Shown piece after piece: positions 26,259-35,738 of a stretch of DNA of 64,000 bases (positions are counted from its first letter, which is position 1; the number at the start of each line of letters is the position of its first letter). Source of the stretch: Streptococcus sp. Marseille-P6264 (GTDB lineage Bacteria > Bacillota > Bacilli > Lactobacillales > Streptococcaceae); NCBI RefSeq assembly GCF_902460355.1, contig NZ_CABPTO010000008.1:1-64000 (forward strand). Reading direction: 5' to 3'. The notes beneath the pieces were generated by a model. The model was not told the DNA's origin, made no database searches, and worked only from the letters and a program-made list of their open reading frames with translations. A program made the translations under genes and the position numbers.

Positions 26259-28046
26259 ATGAAGAGATTTGAAATAGGCTCTTCTTTCTACTTGGATGGT
26301 CAGGAGTTTAAGATTTTGTCGGGAGCGATTCACTATTTTCGGATTCAGCCGGAAGACTGGTATCACTCGCTCTATAATCTGAAAGCCCTAGGCTTCAATA
26401 CAGTTGAGACCTATGTTCCTTGGAACATGCACGAGCCAAAGAAAGGCCAGTTTGACTTTCAAGGGATTTTAGATATTGAGAAGTTTCTTCAGATTGCTCA
26501 AGATTTAGGATTATATGCCATCGTTCGCCCTTCGCCCTTTATCTGTGCGGAGTGGGAATTTGGCGGCATGCCAGCCTGGCTCTTGACTGAGGATATGAGA
26601 ATCCGTTCTTCTGATGCTTCCTATCTTCAGGCTGTTGCAGACTACTATGATGAGTTGCTTCCTCGCTTGGTTCCAAGGCTCTTGGAAAAGGGCGGGAATA
26701 TCCTCATGATGCAAGTGGAAAATGAATATGGCTCTTACGGGGAGGATAAAGACTACCTGAGAGCGATTCGGCAGATGATGTTGGATCGAGGCCTTGATTG
26801 CCCGCTCTTTACATCGGATGGTCCTTGGCGGGCGACGCTGAAAGCTGGCACGCTGATTGAGGAAGATTTATTTGTTACAGGAAATTTCGGCTCCAAGGCA
26901 GATTATAATTTTGCCCAGATGCAGGAATTCTTTGATGAGCATGGCAAAAAATGGCCGCTCATGTGTATGGAGTTTTGGGATGGTTGGTTCAATCGTTGGA
27001 AAGAACCGATTATCAAAAGGGATCCTGAGGAACTGGCTCAAGCTGTCCATGAGGTTCTGAAACAAGGCTCTATCAACCTCTATATGTTTCACGGCGGCAC
27101 CAATTTTGGCTTCATGAATGGCTGCTCGGCCAGAGGTGTGACGGATTTACCACAGGTGACTTCGTATGATTACGATGCCCTGCTTGATGAACAGGGAAAT
27201 CCAACTCCGAAATATTTTGCAGTGCAAAAAATGATGGAGACCTACTATCCTGAGTACCCACAAATGAAACCGCTCACAAAAGAATCTTTTGAACTGAGAG
27301 ATATTGCTCTGAGTGAGAAAGTGAGTTTGTTTGAGACATTAGCTGATTTGGCTCAGCCAGTAGAGAGTCTCTATCCTGTCAAAATGGAGGATTTGGGGCA
27401 GAGCTATGGCTACTTACTTTACCGTACAGAAGCCAGCTGGGATGCGGATGAGGAAAAAATTCGGGTGATTGATGGGCGAGACCGGATGCAGCTCTTTGTG
27501 GACGGCAAGCTTATGGCAACCCAGTATCAAGCAGAGATTGGTCAAGATATCTTTGTTGCTGGAGAAAAGAAAGTCACCCACCGTATTGACATCCTGATGG
27601 AAAACATGGGGCGGGTCAACTACGGGCATAAGTTCTTGGCAGATACTCAGCGAAAAGGGATTCGGACGGGCGTTTGCAAGGATTTGCACTTCTTGCTGAA
27701 TTGGCAACAGTATCCACTTTCTTTTGAAAACACAGAAAACATCGATTTTTCAAAAGGATGGCAGCCAGAGCAACCAGCTTTCTACGCTTTTGACTTTGAA
27801 ATAAAAGCGCTTAAAGATACTTATTTAGACTTGTCCGGTTTTGGAAAGGGCCTTGCCTTTGTAAATGGCGTTAACATCGGCCGTTTCTGGAATGTCGGAC
27901 CAACCTTATCACTTTATATTCCGCATAGCCTTCTGAAAGAAGGACATAACCGAATCATCATTTTTGAGACGGAAGGGGAATATGAAGAATCAATTAACTT
28001 AGTTAACCAACCTACATTTAAAACAATAAAGGGGGAAAATTTATGA
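26259..28046 (+). CDS. bgaC: GH35 beta-galactosidase, BgaC-like
   Basis: A 595-aa glycoside hydrolase family 35 enzyme. The likely acid/base is Glu156 in VENEYGSYG and the nucleophile Glu238 in MEFWDGWF. The C-terminus has galactose-binding-like beta domains. There is no signal peptide or sorting signal. In pneumococcus the equivalent enzyme releases beta-1,3-linked galactose from host glycans. It overlaps the EIIB gene by 4 bp, so hydrolysis and uptake are tied together. Confidence 0.92.
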   Translation: MKRFEIGSSFYLDGQEFKILSGAIHYFRIQPEDWYHSLYNLKALGFNTVETYVPWNMHEPKKGQFDFQGILDIEKFLQIAQDLGLYAIVRPSPFICAEWEFGGMPAWLLTEDMRIRSSDASYLQAVADYYDELLPRLVPRLLEKGGNILMMQVENEYGSYGEDKDYLRAIRQMMLDRGLDCPLFTSDGPWRATLKAGTLIEEDLFVTGNFGSKADYNFAQMQEFFDEHGKKWPLMCMEFWDGWFNRWKEPIIKRDPEELAQAVHEVLKQGSINLYMFHGGTNFGFMNGCSARGVTDLPQVTSYDYDALLDEQGNPTPKYFAVQKMMETYYPEYPQMKPLTKESFELRDIALSEKVSLFETLADLAQPVESLYPVKMEDLGQSYGYLLYRTEASWDADEEKIRVIDGRDRMQLFVDGKLMATQYQAEIGQDIFVAGEKKVTHRIDILMENMGRVNYGHKFLADTQRKGIRTGVCKDLHFLLNWQQYPLSFENTENIDFSKGWQPEQPAFYAFDFEIKALKDTYLDLSGFGKGLAFVNGVNIGRFWNVGPTLSLYIPHSLLKEGHNRIIIFETEGEYEESINLVNQPTFKTIKGENL

Positions 28047-28519
28047 CAATAGTAGGTGCACGTATCGATGGACGTTTGATCCATGGACAGGTAGCCAATC
28101 TCTGGACTACCAAGCTCAACATTTCACGCATTATGGTGATTGACGATGAGGTAGCTGAAAATGCTATCGAAAAGAGTGGACTTAAGTTGGCAACGCCACC
28201 AGGAGTGAAGCTCAGCATTTTGCCAATCGCTAAGGCAGCAGAAAACATCTTGGCTGGTAAGTATGACTCACAACGACTCTTTATCGTTGCTCGTAAACCA
28301 GACCGATTCCTTCGTTTGGTAGAAGCTGGCGTTCCACTGGAAACACTGAACGTCGGAAATATGTCTCAGTCAGACGAAACTCGTCCCATCACTCGCTCTA
28401 TCAATGTGGTTGATGCGGATGTGGAAGCTTTCCAAAAGTTGCATGAAAAAGGGGTGAAGCTGACAGCTCAGATGGTTCCAAATGATCCGGTCGCGGATTT
28501 TATGAATTTGTTAAAATAA
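28043..28519 (+). CDS. PTS EIIB, mannose/fructose/sorbose family
   Basis: A 158-aa cytoplasmic EIIB. His14 in RIDGRLIHGQVA is the phosphorylation site. It relays phosphate from EIIA to the sugar imported by IIC/IID. It overlaps bgaC (ATGA-type junction) and precedes EIIC by 26 bp. Confidence 0.94.
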   Translation: MTIVGARIDGRLIHGQVANLWTTKLNISRIMVIDDEVAENAIEKSGLKLATPPGVKLSILPIAKAAENILAGKYDSQRLFIVARKPDRFLRLVEAGVPLETLNVGNMSQSDETRPITRSINVVDADVEAFQKLHEKGVKLTAQMVPNDPVADFMNLLK

Positions 28520-28545
28520 GGAAAAATTTTTAGGAGGTCATTGTC

Positions 28546-29460
28546 ATGATACAATGGTGGCAAATTTTACTACTCACTCTGTACTCAGCTTATCAAATCT
28601 GTGATGAGTTGACGATCGTTTCTTCAGCAGGTTCACCTGTATTTGCTGGATTTATCACAGGTCTCATTATGGGAGATTTACCTACAGGTCTATTGATTGG
28701 TGCCAACCTTCAATTGGTAGTACTCGGTGTTGGTACCTTCGGTGGTGCGTCTCGTATTGATGCTACTTCTGGTGCGGTTCTCGCAACTGCCTTCTCAGTA
28801 GCTCAAGGGCTTGACCCAGAGCTTGCTATTGCTACAATCGCTGTGCCGGTAGCAACTTTGTTGACATACTTCGATATCCTTGGTCGTATGACTACAACTT
28901 ACTTCGCTCACCGTGTGGATGCTGCGATTGAACGCTTTGACTACAAAGGCATCGAACGCAACTATCTCCTTGGTGCGATTCCTTGGGCTCTTTCTCGTGC
29001 CCTACCAGTCTTCTTTGCCCTTGCCTTTGGTGGAGCTTTTGTAGAAACTGTTGTTACAGGTCTCGGTAATGTACAATGGTTGGCAAACGGTCTAAAACTT
29101 GCAGGTCAAATGCTTCCAGGTCTTGGATTTGCAATCTTGCTTCGTTATCTCCCAGTGAAACGCAACCTTCACTATTTGGCACTTGGATTTGGCTTGACAG
29201 CTATGTTGACAGTGCTTTACAGTAATGTTCAAAGCCTTGGTGCTGCAGTGTCTAGCATTGTTGGTTCTGAAGTGTTCTCTAAACTTCCAAAAGAACAAGC
29301 TATTACTTTTGTTAACAACTTCAAGAGTGTATCTATGATTGGTATCGCCATCATCGGTGTCTTCCTTGCGGTACAACACTTCAAAAACAGCCAACGTACA
29401 GTCGTAGCTGCTCCAGTAACTGAATCAGAAAGCGGGGAAATTGAAGATGACGAATTCTAA
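28546..29460 (+). CDS. PTS EIIC, mannose-family permease
   Basis: A 304-aa integral membrane subunit with several hydrophobic helices and the family-typical GASRIDATSGAVLATAFS region. Together with IID it forms the translocation channel. The acidic C-terminus (ESGEIEDDEF) overlaps the EIID start. GGAGG lies upstream. Confidence 0.93.
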   Translation: MIQWWQILLLTLYSAYQICDELTIVSSAGSPVFAGFITGLIMGDLPTGLLIGANLQLVVLGVGTFGGASRIDATSGAVLATAFSVAQGLDPELAIATIAVPVATLLTYFDILGRMTTTYFAHRVDAAIERFDYKGIERNYLLGAIPWALSRALPVFFALAFGGAFVETVVTGLGNVQWLANGLKLAGQMLPGLGFAILLRYLPVKRNLHYLALGFGLTAMLTVLYSNVQSLGAAVSSIVGSEVFSKLPKEQAITFVNNFKSVSMIGIAIIGVFLAVQHFKNSQRTVVAAPVTESESGEIEDDEF

Positions 29461-30265
29461 TTACAAACTAACAAAAGAAGATTTTAAACAGATTAACAAA
29501 CGTAGCTTATTTACCTTCCAATTGGGTTGGAACTATGAGCGTATGCAGGCTTCTGGTTACCTTTACATGATTTTGCCACAATTGCGCAAAATGTATGGAG
29601 ACGGTACACCTGAACTAAAAGAAATGATGAAATTGCATACGCAATTCTTCAATACTTCACCATTCTTCCACACCATTATCACTGGTTTTGACCTTGCTTT
29701 GGAAGAAAAAGATGGTGTGAAATCAAAAGATGCGGTCAATGGTATCAAGACAGGTCTCATGGGGCCATTCGCTCCTCTTGGAGACTCAATCTTTGGATCA
29801 TTGGTACCAGCTATTATGGGTTCAATCGCAGCAACTTTGGCTGTTGCGGGAAACCCAGCCGGTATCTTCCTATGGATCGCTGTTGCGGTTGCTTATGACA
29901 TTTTCCGTTGGAAACAATTGGAATTTGCCTATAAAGAAGGGGTTAACCTCGTCAACAATATGCAAAGTACTTTGACAGCTTTGATTGATGCTGCATCCGT
30001 ACTTGGTGTCTTCATGGTTGGTGCCCTGATTGCCAGCATGATTGGTGTTGAAGTTTCTTGGGCTCCACACATCGGGAAAAAAGCTATCGATATCCAAGAC
30101 ATGCTTAACTTGGTCTTCCCACGCTTGGTACCAGCTATCATCACAGGTGTAATCTTCTGGTTGCTTGGACGTAAGGGTATGAACTCTACAAAAGCTATCT
30201 TGCTCATCATTCTTGCAGCGATTGCTTTCTCAGCGTTTGGTCACTTCTTCTTTGGAATGGCATAA
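29447..30265 (+). CDS. PTS EIID, mannose-family permease
   Basis: A 272-aa integral membrane subunit. The N-terminal FQLGWNYERMQASGYLYMILP and GPFAPLGDSIFGSLVPA are family signatures. ATG 29447 is chosen; an upstream TTG in frame adds two residues. It overlaps EIIC by 14 bp. Sugar specificity is probably galactose or N-acetylgalactosamine-type sugars, judged from BgaC and AgaS. Confidence 0.93.
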   Translation: MTNSNYKLTKEDFKQINKRSLFTFQLGWNYERMQASGYLYMILPQLRKMYGDGTPELKEMMKLHTQFFNTSPFFHTIITGFDLALEEKDGVKSKDAVNGIKTGLMGPFAPLGDSIFGSLVPAIMGSIAATLAVAGNPAGIFLWIAVAVAYDIFRWKQLEFAYKEGVNLVNNMQSTLTALIDAASVLGVFMVGALIASMIGVEVSWAPHIGKKAIDIQDMLNLVFPRLVPAIITGVIFWLLGRKGMNSTKAILLIILAAIAFSAFGHFFFGMA

Positions 30266-30276
30266 TGGTGTAAATT

Positions 30277-30681
30277 ATGAGCAAACAGTTAATTTTGATT
30301 AGCCACGGTCGCTTTTGTGAAGAGCTGAAAACAACGACTGAGATGATTATGGGACCTCAAGCGGATATCCATGCCGTTGCCTTGTTACCAGAGGAGGGAC
30401 CAGATGATTTCACAGCTAAGTTCTTAGACACAGTCAAGGATTTTGATGACTATATTGTCTTTGCAGATCTTTTGGGAGGCACACCATGTAATGTAGTCAG
30501 CCGCCTTATTTTAGAAGGTAAGGATATTGACTTGTACGCCGGCATGAATTTGCCAATGGTGATTGAGTTTCTCAATGCTTCTCTGACAGGAGCTGATGTT
30601 GACTATCCGAAAAAAGCAGTCGAAAATATCGTTAAGGTTAATGATATCTTAGCAGGCTTATCAGATGATGAGGATGAGTAG
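30277..30681 (+). CDS. PTS EIIA, mannose family
   Basis: A 134-aa EIIA. His10 in LISHGRFCEEL receives phosphate from HPr. The later FADLLGGTPCN motif is also typical. It ends in an acidic tail. A hairpin follows before agaS. Confidence 0.93.
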   Translation: MSKQLILISHGRFCEELKTTTEMIMGPQADIHAVALLPEEGPDDFTAKFLDTVKDFDDYIVFADLLGGTPCNVVSRLILEGKDIDLYAGMNLPMVIEFLNASLTGADVDYPKKAVENIVKVNDILAGLSDDEDE

Positions 30682-30708
30682 GACTGTTTTGTAAGGAAAA
30701 AAGAAATG

Positions 30709-30744
30709 AAGGGGAGTGGGGAATTTTCCCATTCCCTCTTTTAA
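30709..30744 (+). terminator. hairpin between EIIA and agaS
   Basis: AGGGGAGTGGG pairs with CCCATTCCCT (including G-T wobbles) ahead of TTTT. It may reduce read-through into agaS or stabilise the PTS mRNA. Confidence 0.6.
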
Positions 30745-30788
30745 AAGAAAATAACTAATATATCGATGTTTATTTTGAAAGGACTACC

Positions 30789-31952
30789 ATGCTAGATTAT
30801 TCAAAAGAGAAACTGGTTGAATTGGGCGCGGAAATCACCACGCGTGAAATCTACCAACAGCCAGATGTTTGGCAGACAGCTTTTAATACTTACAAGGCTC
30901 AAGCTGACCAAATCGCTGCTTTTCTAAAAGGTATCGAAGAAAAGCATGATTATGTAAAAGTTATCTTTACAGGTGCGGGAACTTCGGCTTATGTGGGCGA
31001 TACGCTATTGCCATATTTCAGAAAGCTTTATAATGAGCGCCAATGGAATTTTAATTCGGTTGCGACGACTGATATTGTGGCGAATCCTGAAGTGCATCTG
31101 CACAAGGAAATTCCAACGGTTCTCGTTTCTTTTGCCCGCAGTGGTAATTCGCCAGAAAGTGTTGCGACAGTGGACTTAGCCAAGCAGCTGGTTGATGAGC
31201 TTTATCAAGTGACCATTACCTGTGCTGCAGAGGGGAAATTGGCTCAGCAGGCGCATGGTGATGAGCGGAATCTCCTCTTATTGCAACCAGCTCCATCAAA
31301 TGATGCTGGCTTTGCTATGACTTCCAGTTTCACCTCCATGATGTTGACAGCTCTCTTGGTCTTTGATCCAGCGGATTTGGCTCAAAAAGAAGCAAGAGTA
31401 GCTGAGTTGATTGCCTTGAGTCAAAAGGTTTTGGCAGATGTAGCTGACGTTCAGGCTTTGACAGAATTAGACTTTAACCGGGTCATTTATCTTGGAGCAG
31501 GGCCGTTCTTTGGTCTGGCGCACGAAGCTCAACTGAAAATTTTGGAGTTGACCGCGGGGAAGGTTGCGACTATGTATGAAAGCCCAGTTGGTTTCCGTCA
31601 TGGACCAAAATCCCTGATTAACGAAGAAACGCTTGTGCTGGTATTTGGCTCAAGGGATGCATACACCAAACGTTACGACTTGGATTTGGTGCGTGAAGTG
31701 GCAGGAGATCAGATTGCTCGCAAGGTGGTCTTCTTTACAGAGCACAGAGAAGACTTGGAAAATGTTGAGCAAGTGGTTCTTGAAAGTGATATCTTGGAAG
31801 ATAGCTATCGAGCCTTCCCTTACATCGTCTATGCTCAGCTTTTCTCTCTCTTAACTTCTTTGAAAGTAAAAAATCGACCAGATACACCGTCTCCGACAGG
31901 TACGGTCAATCGGGTCGTTCAGGGAGTTATCATCCACCCTTTCCAGCAGTAG
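30789..31952 (+). CDS. agaS: SIS-domain sugar isomerase AgaS-like
   Basis: A 387-aa protein with two SIS domains: FTGAGTSAYVGDT with SFARSGNSPES in the first, and YLGAGPFFGLAHEAQLKILELTAG in the second. AgaS proteins deaminate/isomerise galactosamine 6-phosphate. With BgaC and the PTS this fits use of galactose and amino sugars from host O-glycans. AAAGGA precedes the ATG. Confidence 0.88.
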   Translation: MLDYSKEKLVELGAEITTREIYQQPDVWQTAFNTYKAQADQIAAFLKGIEEKHDYVKVIFTGAGTSAYVGDTLLPYFRKLYNERQWNFNSVATTDIVANPEVHLHKEIPTVLVSFARSGNSPESVATVDLAKQLVDELYQVTITCAAEGKLAQQAHGDERNLLLLQPAPSNDAGFAMTSSFTSMMLTALLVFDPADLAQKEARVAELIALSQKVLADVADVQALTELDFNRVIYLGAGPFFGLAHEAQLKILELTAGKVATMYESPVGFRHGPKSLINEETLVLVFGSRDAYTKRYDLDLVREVAGDQIARKVVFFTEHREDLENVEQVVLESDILEDSYRAFPYIVYAQLFSLLTSLKVKNRPDTPSPTGTVNRVVQGVIIHPFQQ

Positions 31953-32018
31953 GAATCTAAATATGGAAAAGTCAAACATTAGTCATGGGAAAGCTAGTTA
32001 TTAAAAAGACTTTCGGAT

Positions 32019-32041
32019 AAAAAGGATGGCCTTCCATCCTT
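32019..32041 (+). terminator. hairpin after agaS
   Basis: AAGGATGG-cctt-CCATCCTT, with only a weak T run. It lies just upstream of repeat copy 2. Confidence 0.5.
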
Positions 32042-32065
32042 GTCCCTTGACTAAGTCAAGAAAGA

Positions 32066-32238
32066 GAGTGGGACAGAAATCGGTAATTCGTTAGAATTCG
32101 ATTTCATCGTCCCACCTCCGCACAGTTGAGTAGGGCTGTAAAAGCTGATGAAGTCAGCGTAGTAGAGCCCACTCAACCACTGCGTCTTGCTCGACAATCC
32201 AAAGACAATTGAGAGGCTAGGACTTTTGTCCCAGACTC
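32066..32238 (+). repeat. three-hairpin intergenic repeat, copy 2
   Basis: Plus-orientation copy between agaS and galM with hairpins A, B and C as in copy 1. Hairpin C ends GTCCCAGACTC, a change that weakens its outer stem. It ends about 5 bp before the galM ribosome-binding site, so it is transcribed as galM leader if the operon continues. Confidence 0.9.
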
Positions 32239-32256
32239 GAGACAGAGGGAGATTGT

Positions 32257-33294
32257 ATGAAATCTTATCAAGAATCCATTTTTGGTACTTTTAAAGGACA
32301 GGATGTCTTAGCCTACACCTTTGAAAATAAGCTAGGCTATCGCTTCAAGGTCATGAACTATGGCGCAACGATTTTAGAATATCGGACGCCGGATAAAAAT
32401 GGTGATTTTGCCAATATTATTCTAGGCTTTGAGCGTTTTGATGATTACGTTGGCAATAGTCCTAAGCATGGGGCCAGCGTGGGGCCAGTTGCAGGGCGGA
32501 TTGCAAATGCTAGCTTTGAGCTGAATGGGCAGTCCTACCAGCTGGAAGTCAATAATGGCCAGAATTGCAACCACAGTGGCTCTACTAGCTGGGATGGTGT
32601 GATTTTCCAGACGGAGGAAGTCACAAACGAGGGCGTCACATTTTATACAGAGCGCCCAGACGGGACGGGTGGTTTTCCAGGAAATTTGAAAATCTGGATT
32701 TCCTATTCCTTGTCGGAAAAAGGGGAGATTGAGATTTCCTATCAAGTCCAGACAGATCAGGATAGTCTGGTTAATCCGACCAACCACAGCTATTTCAATC
32801 TGTCAGGTGATTTCAGTCAGCCGATTGATCAGCATGTCCTCCAGCTGCATACCAAAGGAGTGTATCCGATTGCTCCTGACGGTTTGCCAGCAAAAGAAGT
32901 GGATGCAGATCGTGGCTTTGTCAAAGGTCTACAAAAAGGTCTGGCGCTGAAAGAAATTTTTGCAGACCAAGACGAGCAAATTCAGGTCGTGTCAGGGCTG
33001 GATCATCCATTTGCTCTTGATAAAGAGCAGGAAGAGGCAGGTTGCCTTTATGATCCGGCATCAGGTCGCTACCTGACTTTCCGTACGGATGCTCCTTGTG
33101 TCGTGACTTATTCGGCAAATTTTGTCGATGAGTCAGTCATCATCAATGGACAGCCAATGATTCAGCATAATGGTCTGGCATTGGAGGCACAGGCCTTGCC
33201 TGATGCGATTCATAGTGACTTGAAAGATCAGGTCATTCTCAAGGCAGGAAGCCTCTTCACCAGCACCACCGTTTATTTCGCAGGAGTGAGATAA
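32257..33294 (+). CDS. galM: aldose 1-epimerase
   Basis: A 345-aa mutarotase that interconverts alpha and beta forms of galactose and other aldoses. Recognisable are GASVGPVAGRIANASFEL, the catalytic-His region NPTNHSYFNLSG and the C-terminal LALEAQALPDA carrying the catalytic Glu. It completes the galactoside locus, in the same order as in pneumococcus. GGGAG precedes the ATG. Confidence 0.93.
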   Translation: MKSYQESIFGTFKGQDVLAYTFENKLGYRFKVMNYGATILEYRTPDKNGDFANIILGFERFDDYVGNSPKHGASVGPVAGRIANASFELNGQSYQLEVNNGQNCNHSGSTSWDGVIFQTEEVTNEGVTFYTERPDGTGGFPGNLKIWISYSLSEKGEIEISYQVQTDQDSLVNPTNHSYFNLSGDFSQPIDQHVLQLHTKGVYPIAPDGLPAKEVDADRGFVKGLQKGLALKEIFADQDEQIQVVSGLDHPFALDKEQEEAGCLYDPASGRYLTFRTDAPCVVTYSANFVDESVIINGQPMIQHNGLALEAQALPDAIHSDLKDQVILKAGSLFTSTTVYFAGVR

Positions 33295-33356
33295 ACGGCA
33301 AACTTGCTTCATTTGAAGTGTATCTCACATGGCGATACTAGCCTCAGATACAAGAA

Positions 33357-33381
33357 AACGGCAGATTCCCCCTCTGCCGTT
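33357..33381. terminator. terminator between galM and the convergent YiaAB gene
   Basis: AACGGCAGA-ttccccc-TCTGCCGTT, a 9-bp perfect stem between converging genes. Confidence 0.8.
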
Positions 33382-33394
33382 CTTACTATTTATT

Positions 33395-33658
33395 TTATTT
33401 GTTATCTAAGTCTTGTGGTTGGAAAAATTGATTGTAACGTTCTTCGTCTTCTTGGTTATCACGGATAACTTTTGCAAGAGTGAATGAAGAAGAAATCAGT
33501 CCGACAGAACCCATGAGATAGTATCCTTTAACCATCAAAGGTTCTTTCAAAGTATAGAGTCCGACGAGAACAAGAGTCACAAAGAAGGCGAATGAGCCCC
33601 AAGCCATAAACATAAAGGCTGGTGTATTCCGATAAGTTTTCTTTTTAAGGTTGTTCAT
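33395..33658 (-). CDS. YiaAB two-helix membrane protein
   Basis: An 87-aa protein with two membrane helices (about 13-35 and 43-62) and an acidic C-terminal tail. It fits the YiaA/YiaB two-helix domain family of unknown function. The start at MNNLKKK is supported by GGAG upstream; the longer frame overlaps promoter-like sequence. Confidence 0.78.
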   Translation of the reverse strand: MNNLKKKTYRNTPAFMFMAWGSFAFFVTLVLVGLYTLKEPLMVKGYYLMGSVGLISSSFTLAKVIRDNQEDEERYNQFFQPQDLDNK

Positions 33659-33815
33659 ATCTAAAATCTCCTTTTCGATTTTTTTCATTGTATCATGAGT
33701 TTTTGAGACAGTCAATGAAATAGAGGCTATTTTAATCAGACTGAACAATTCATATTAGTTTGTATCATCTTACTAAGATATCTAAAAGTATTTTATTTTT
33801 AAAAAATATTTTTTC

Positions 33816-33848
33816 TTTAAGCAAATTTTAAGATAAGGACGTTATACT
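33816..33848 (+). promoter_or_regulatory. CiaR-dependent promoter
   Basis: TTTAAG-CAAAT-TTTAAG (33816-33832) is an exact CiaR direct repeat (TTTAAG-N5-TTTAAG). It lies 10 bp before TATACT (33843-33848), the spacing reported for CiaR-activated promoters. Confidence 0.92.
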
Positions 33849-33854
33849 AATACC

Positions 33855-33950
33855 ATCAAATGAAGACCTCCTAACTTTATTTGATAGAAATCCTAAAACT
33901 TTTTCATAATAATCTCCCATAAGAGCCACCAAATTCGGTGGCTTTTTTTG
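33855..33950 (+). ncRNA. CiaR-dependent small RNA (csRNA)
   Basis: About 95 nt from the predicted start. A 5' stem ATCAAAT/ATTTGAT (33855-33885) presents the loop sequence ACCTCCTAAC, complementary to Shine-Dalgarno regions, as in known streptococcal csRNAs. A linker and the intrinsic terminator GCCACC-aaattc-GGTGGC plus seven Ts (33923-33949) follow. csRNAs repress translation of targets such as competence and transport genes in related species. Which numbered csRNA this is cannot be told here. Confidence 0.9.
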
Positions 33951-33994
33951 TGCTCAGAAGCGGGTCGGATTACTTCCTCTGCCCTATTTTTTGC

Positions 33995-34006
33995 TATAAT
34001 AGTTCT
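33995..34006 (+). promoter_or_regulatory. extended -10 of ruvB, leaderless arrangement
   Basis: TGCTATAAT, with the hexamer at 33995-34000, is followed by exactly 6 nt and then ATG. Transcription should start at or next to the A of the start codon. There is no Shine-Dalgarno. The same layout occurs at 35727, 58172 (minus) and 58247. Confidence 0.7.
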
Positions 34007-35005
34007 ATGAGTAGAATTTTAGACAATGAATTAATGGGTGATGAGGAATTGGTGGAGCGCACCTTGCGTCCCCAGTATTTACAGGAGTATATCGGTCAGG
34101 ATAAGGTTAAGGAACAGCTGAAGATTTTTACTGAAGCGGCTAAGCTGAGGGATGAGGCGCTGGACCACACCCTGCTTTTTGGCCCTCCAGGTCTGGGGAA
34201 GACGACTATGGCCTTTGTCATTGCCAATGAACTAGGCGTTAATCTCAAGCAGACTTCAGGTCCGGTGATTGAGAAATCTGGTGATTTGGTTGCGATCTTA
34301 AATGACCTTGAGCCGGGTGATGTCCTCTTTATCGATGAGATTCACCGTTTGCCTATGGCGGTAGAGGAAGTGCTATACAGCGCCATGGAGGACTTTTACA
34401 TTGACATTATGATTGGGACTGGCGAAACCAGTCGCAGCGTCCATCTGGAATTGCCGCCTTTCACATTAATTGGGGCGACCACTCGGGCGGGCATGCTGTC
34501 CAATCCTCTGCGGGCTCGTTTTGGGATTACCGGTCACATGGAGTATTATGAAGCCAGCGATCTGACCGAAATCGTCGAGCGGACGGCTGAGATTTTTGAG
34601 ATGGATATTACTCACGAGGCTGCTCGTGAGCTGGCTCTGCGTAGCCGAGGAACGCCGCGGATTGCCAATCGTCTGCTCAAGCGGGTGCGAGACTACGCGC
34701 AAATTATGGGCAATGGCTTGATTGATGATAAGATAACCGACCAGGCTCTCTCCATGCTGGATGTGGACCAGGAAGGGCTGGACTATGTGGATCAGAAAAT
34801 CCTACGAACCATGATTGAAGTTTATGGTGGTGGTCCAGTGGGGCTGGGAACCCTCTCAGTCAATATTGCCGAGGAACGTGAAACAGTGGAGGATATGTAT
34901 GAGCCTTACCTGATTCAGAAGGGCTTTGTCATGCGGACTCGGACTGGGCGCGTGGCGACTCGTAAAGCTTATGAGCATCTGGGATATGAGTATATGAAGG
35001 AATGA
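34007..35005 (+). CDS. ruvB: Holliday junction helicase RuvB
   Basis: A 332-aa AAA+ motor that drives RuvAB branch migration. Walker A GPPGLGKT (59-66), Walker B with DEIHR, sensor region GATTRAG, and a C-terminal winged helix are visible. Start ATG 34007 matches the family N-terminus; the longer frame overlaps the csRNA terminator. It appears leaderless. It overlaps the next gene by 4 bp. Confidence 0.95.
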   Translation: MSRILDNELMGDEELVERTLRPQYLQEYIGQDKVKEQLKIFTEAAKLRDEALDHTLLFGPPGLGKTTMAFVIANELGVNLKQTSGPVIEKSGDLVAILNDLEPGDVLFIDEIHRLPMAVEEVLYSAMEDFYIDIMIGTGETSRSVHLELPPFTLIGATTRAGMLSNPLRARFGITGHMEYYEASDLTEIVERTAEIFEMDITHEAARELALRSRGTPRIANRLLKRVRDYAQIMGNGLIDDKITDQALSMLDVDQEGLDYVDQKILRTMIEVYGGGPVGLGTLSVNIAEERETVEDMYEPYLIQKGFVMRTRTGRVATRKAYEHLGYEYMKE

Positions 35006-35577
35006 AGACAGATCTGGAGATTTTAGAGAGACTGGGTCAGGATCGGGATATCCGAGCGATTCTGGAAATAATCCGCAATCTGCAGCTAGAGGACTCTTGG
35101 CTGGCTGCGGGTAGTGTCAGAAATTTTATTTGGAATATCTTGTCTGGCAAGTCGGGCTTTGATGCTGAAACGGATGTGGATGTCATATTCTTTGATCCAA
35201 CTGTGTCTTATGAGAAAACTTTGCAGCTGGAGATGGAGTTGAGAAAAGCTTTTCCCGCTTATTCTTGGGAGCTGAAAAATCAAGTCTATATGCATAGTCA
35301 TAGTCCCAACACCCAGCCCTATACTAGCTCGAAAGATGCCATGAGCAAGTATCCTGAGTGCTGCACAGCTATCGGTCTTCGATTGCTGGAAAATGATAAG
35401 CTAGAGCTTTTTGCACCCTATGGCTTGGCAGATATTCGAGCATTTCAGGTTCGACCAACACCGCATTTTTTAGCGGATGCGGATCGAAAGAAGCTTTATA
35501 GGCAAAGAATCCGCAAGAAAAACTGGCAGGCTAAATGGCCACAATTAAGTTTTGAATATCTTTCTGAAGAAAAGTAA
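35002..35577 (+). CDS. nucleotidyltransferase-fold protein (DUF925/NTP_transf_6-like)
   Basis: A 191-aa protein. [16 protein letters not shown] and [10 protein letters not shown] give the G-S-x-R and D-x-D pattern of minimal nucleotidyltransferases, and [24 protein letters not shown] is typical of this family. Substrate unknown. Its start overlaps the ruvB stop (ATGA), so it is coupled to ruvB. Confidence 0.82.
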   Translation: MKTDLEILERLGQDRDIRAILEIIRNLQLEDSWLAAGSVRNFIWNILSGKSGFDAETDVDVIFFDPTVSYEKTLQLEMELRKAFPAYSWELKNQVYMHSHSPNTQPYTSSKDAMSKYPECCTAIGLRLLENDKLELFAPYGLADIRAFQVRPTPHFLADADRKKLYRQRIRKKNWQAKWPQLSFEYLSEEK

Positions 35578-35726
35578 AGTTGAATCTGGTGCAAGCTAGA
35601 TTGAGTGGATTACCGCCTCAATGATCTGCACTTTTATGTAAGTCGGTATAATTAGCTGTTTTTCAGAGTCCGCTTCCGCTGTCACAGAATAATCAAGAAA
35701 GCTCCGCAGTTTTCTTTTTATTCTGG

Positions 35727-35738
35727 TATAATAGATCT
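35727..35738 (+). promoter_or_regulatory. extended -10, leaderless arrangement, tyrosine phosphatase gene
   Basis: TGGTATAAT with the hexamer at 35727-35732, 6 nt, then ATG at 35739 with no Shine-Dalgarno. Confidence 0.7.
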
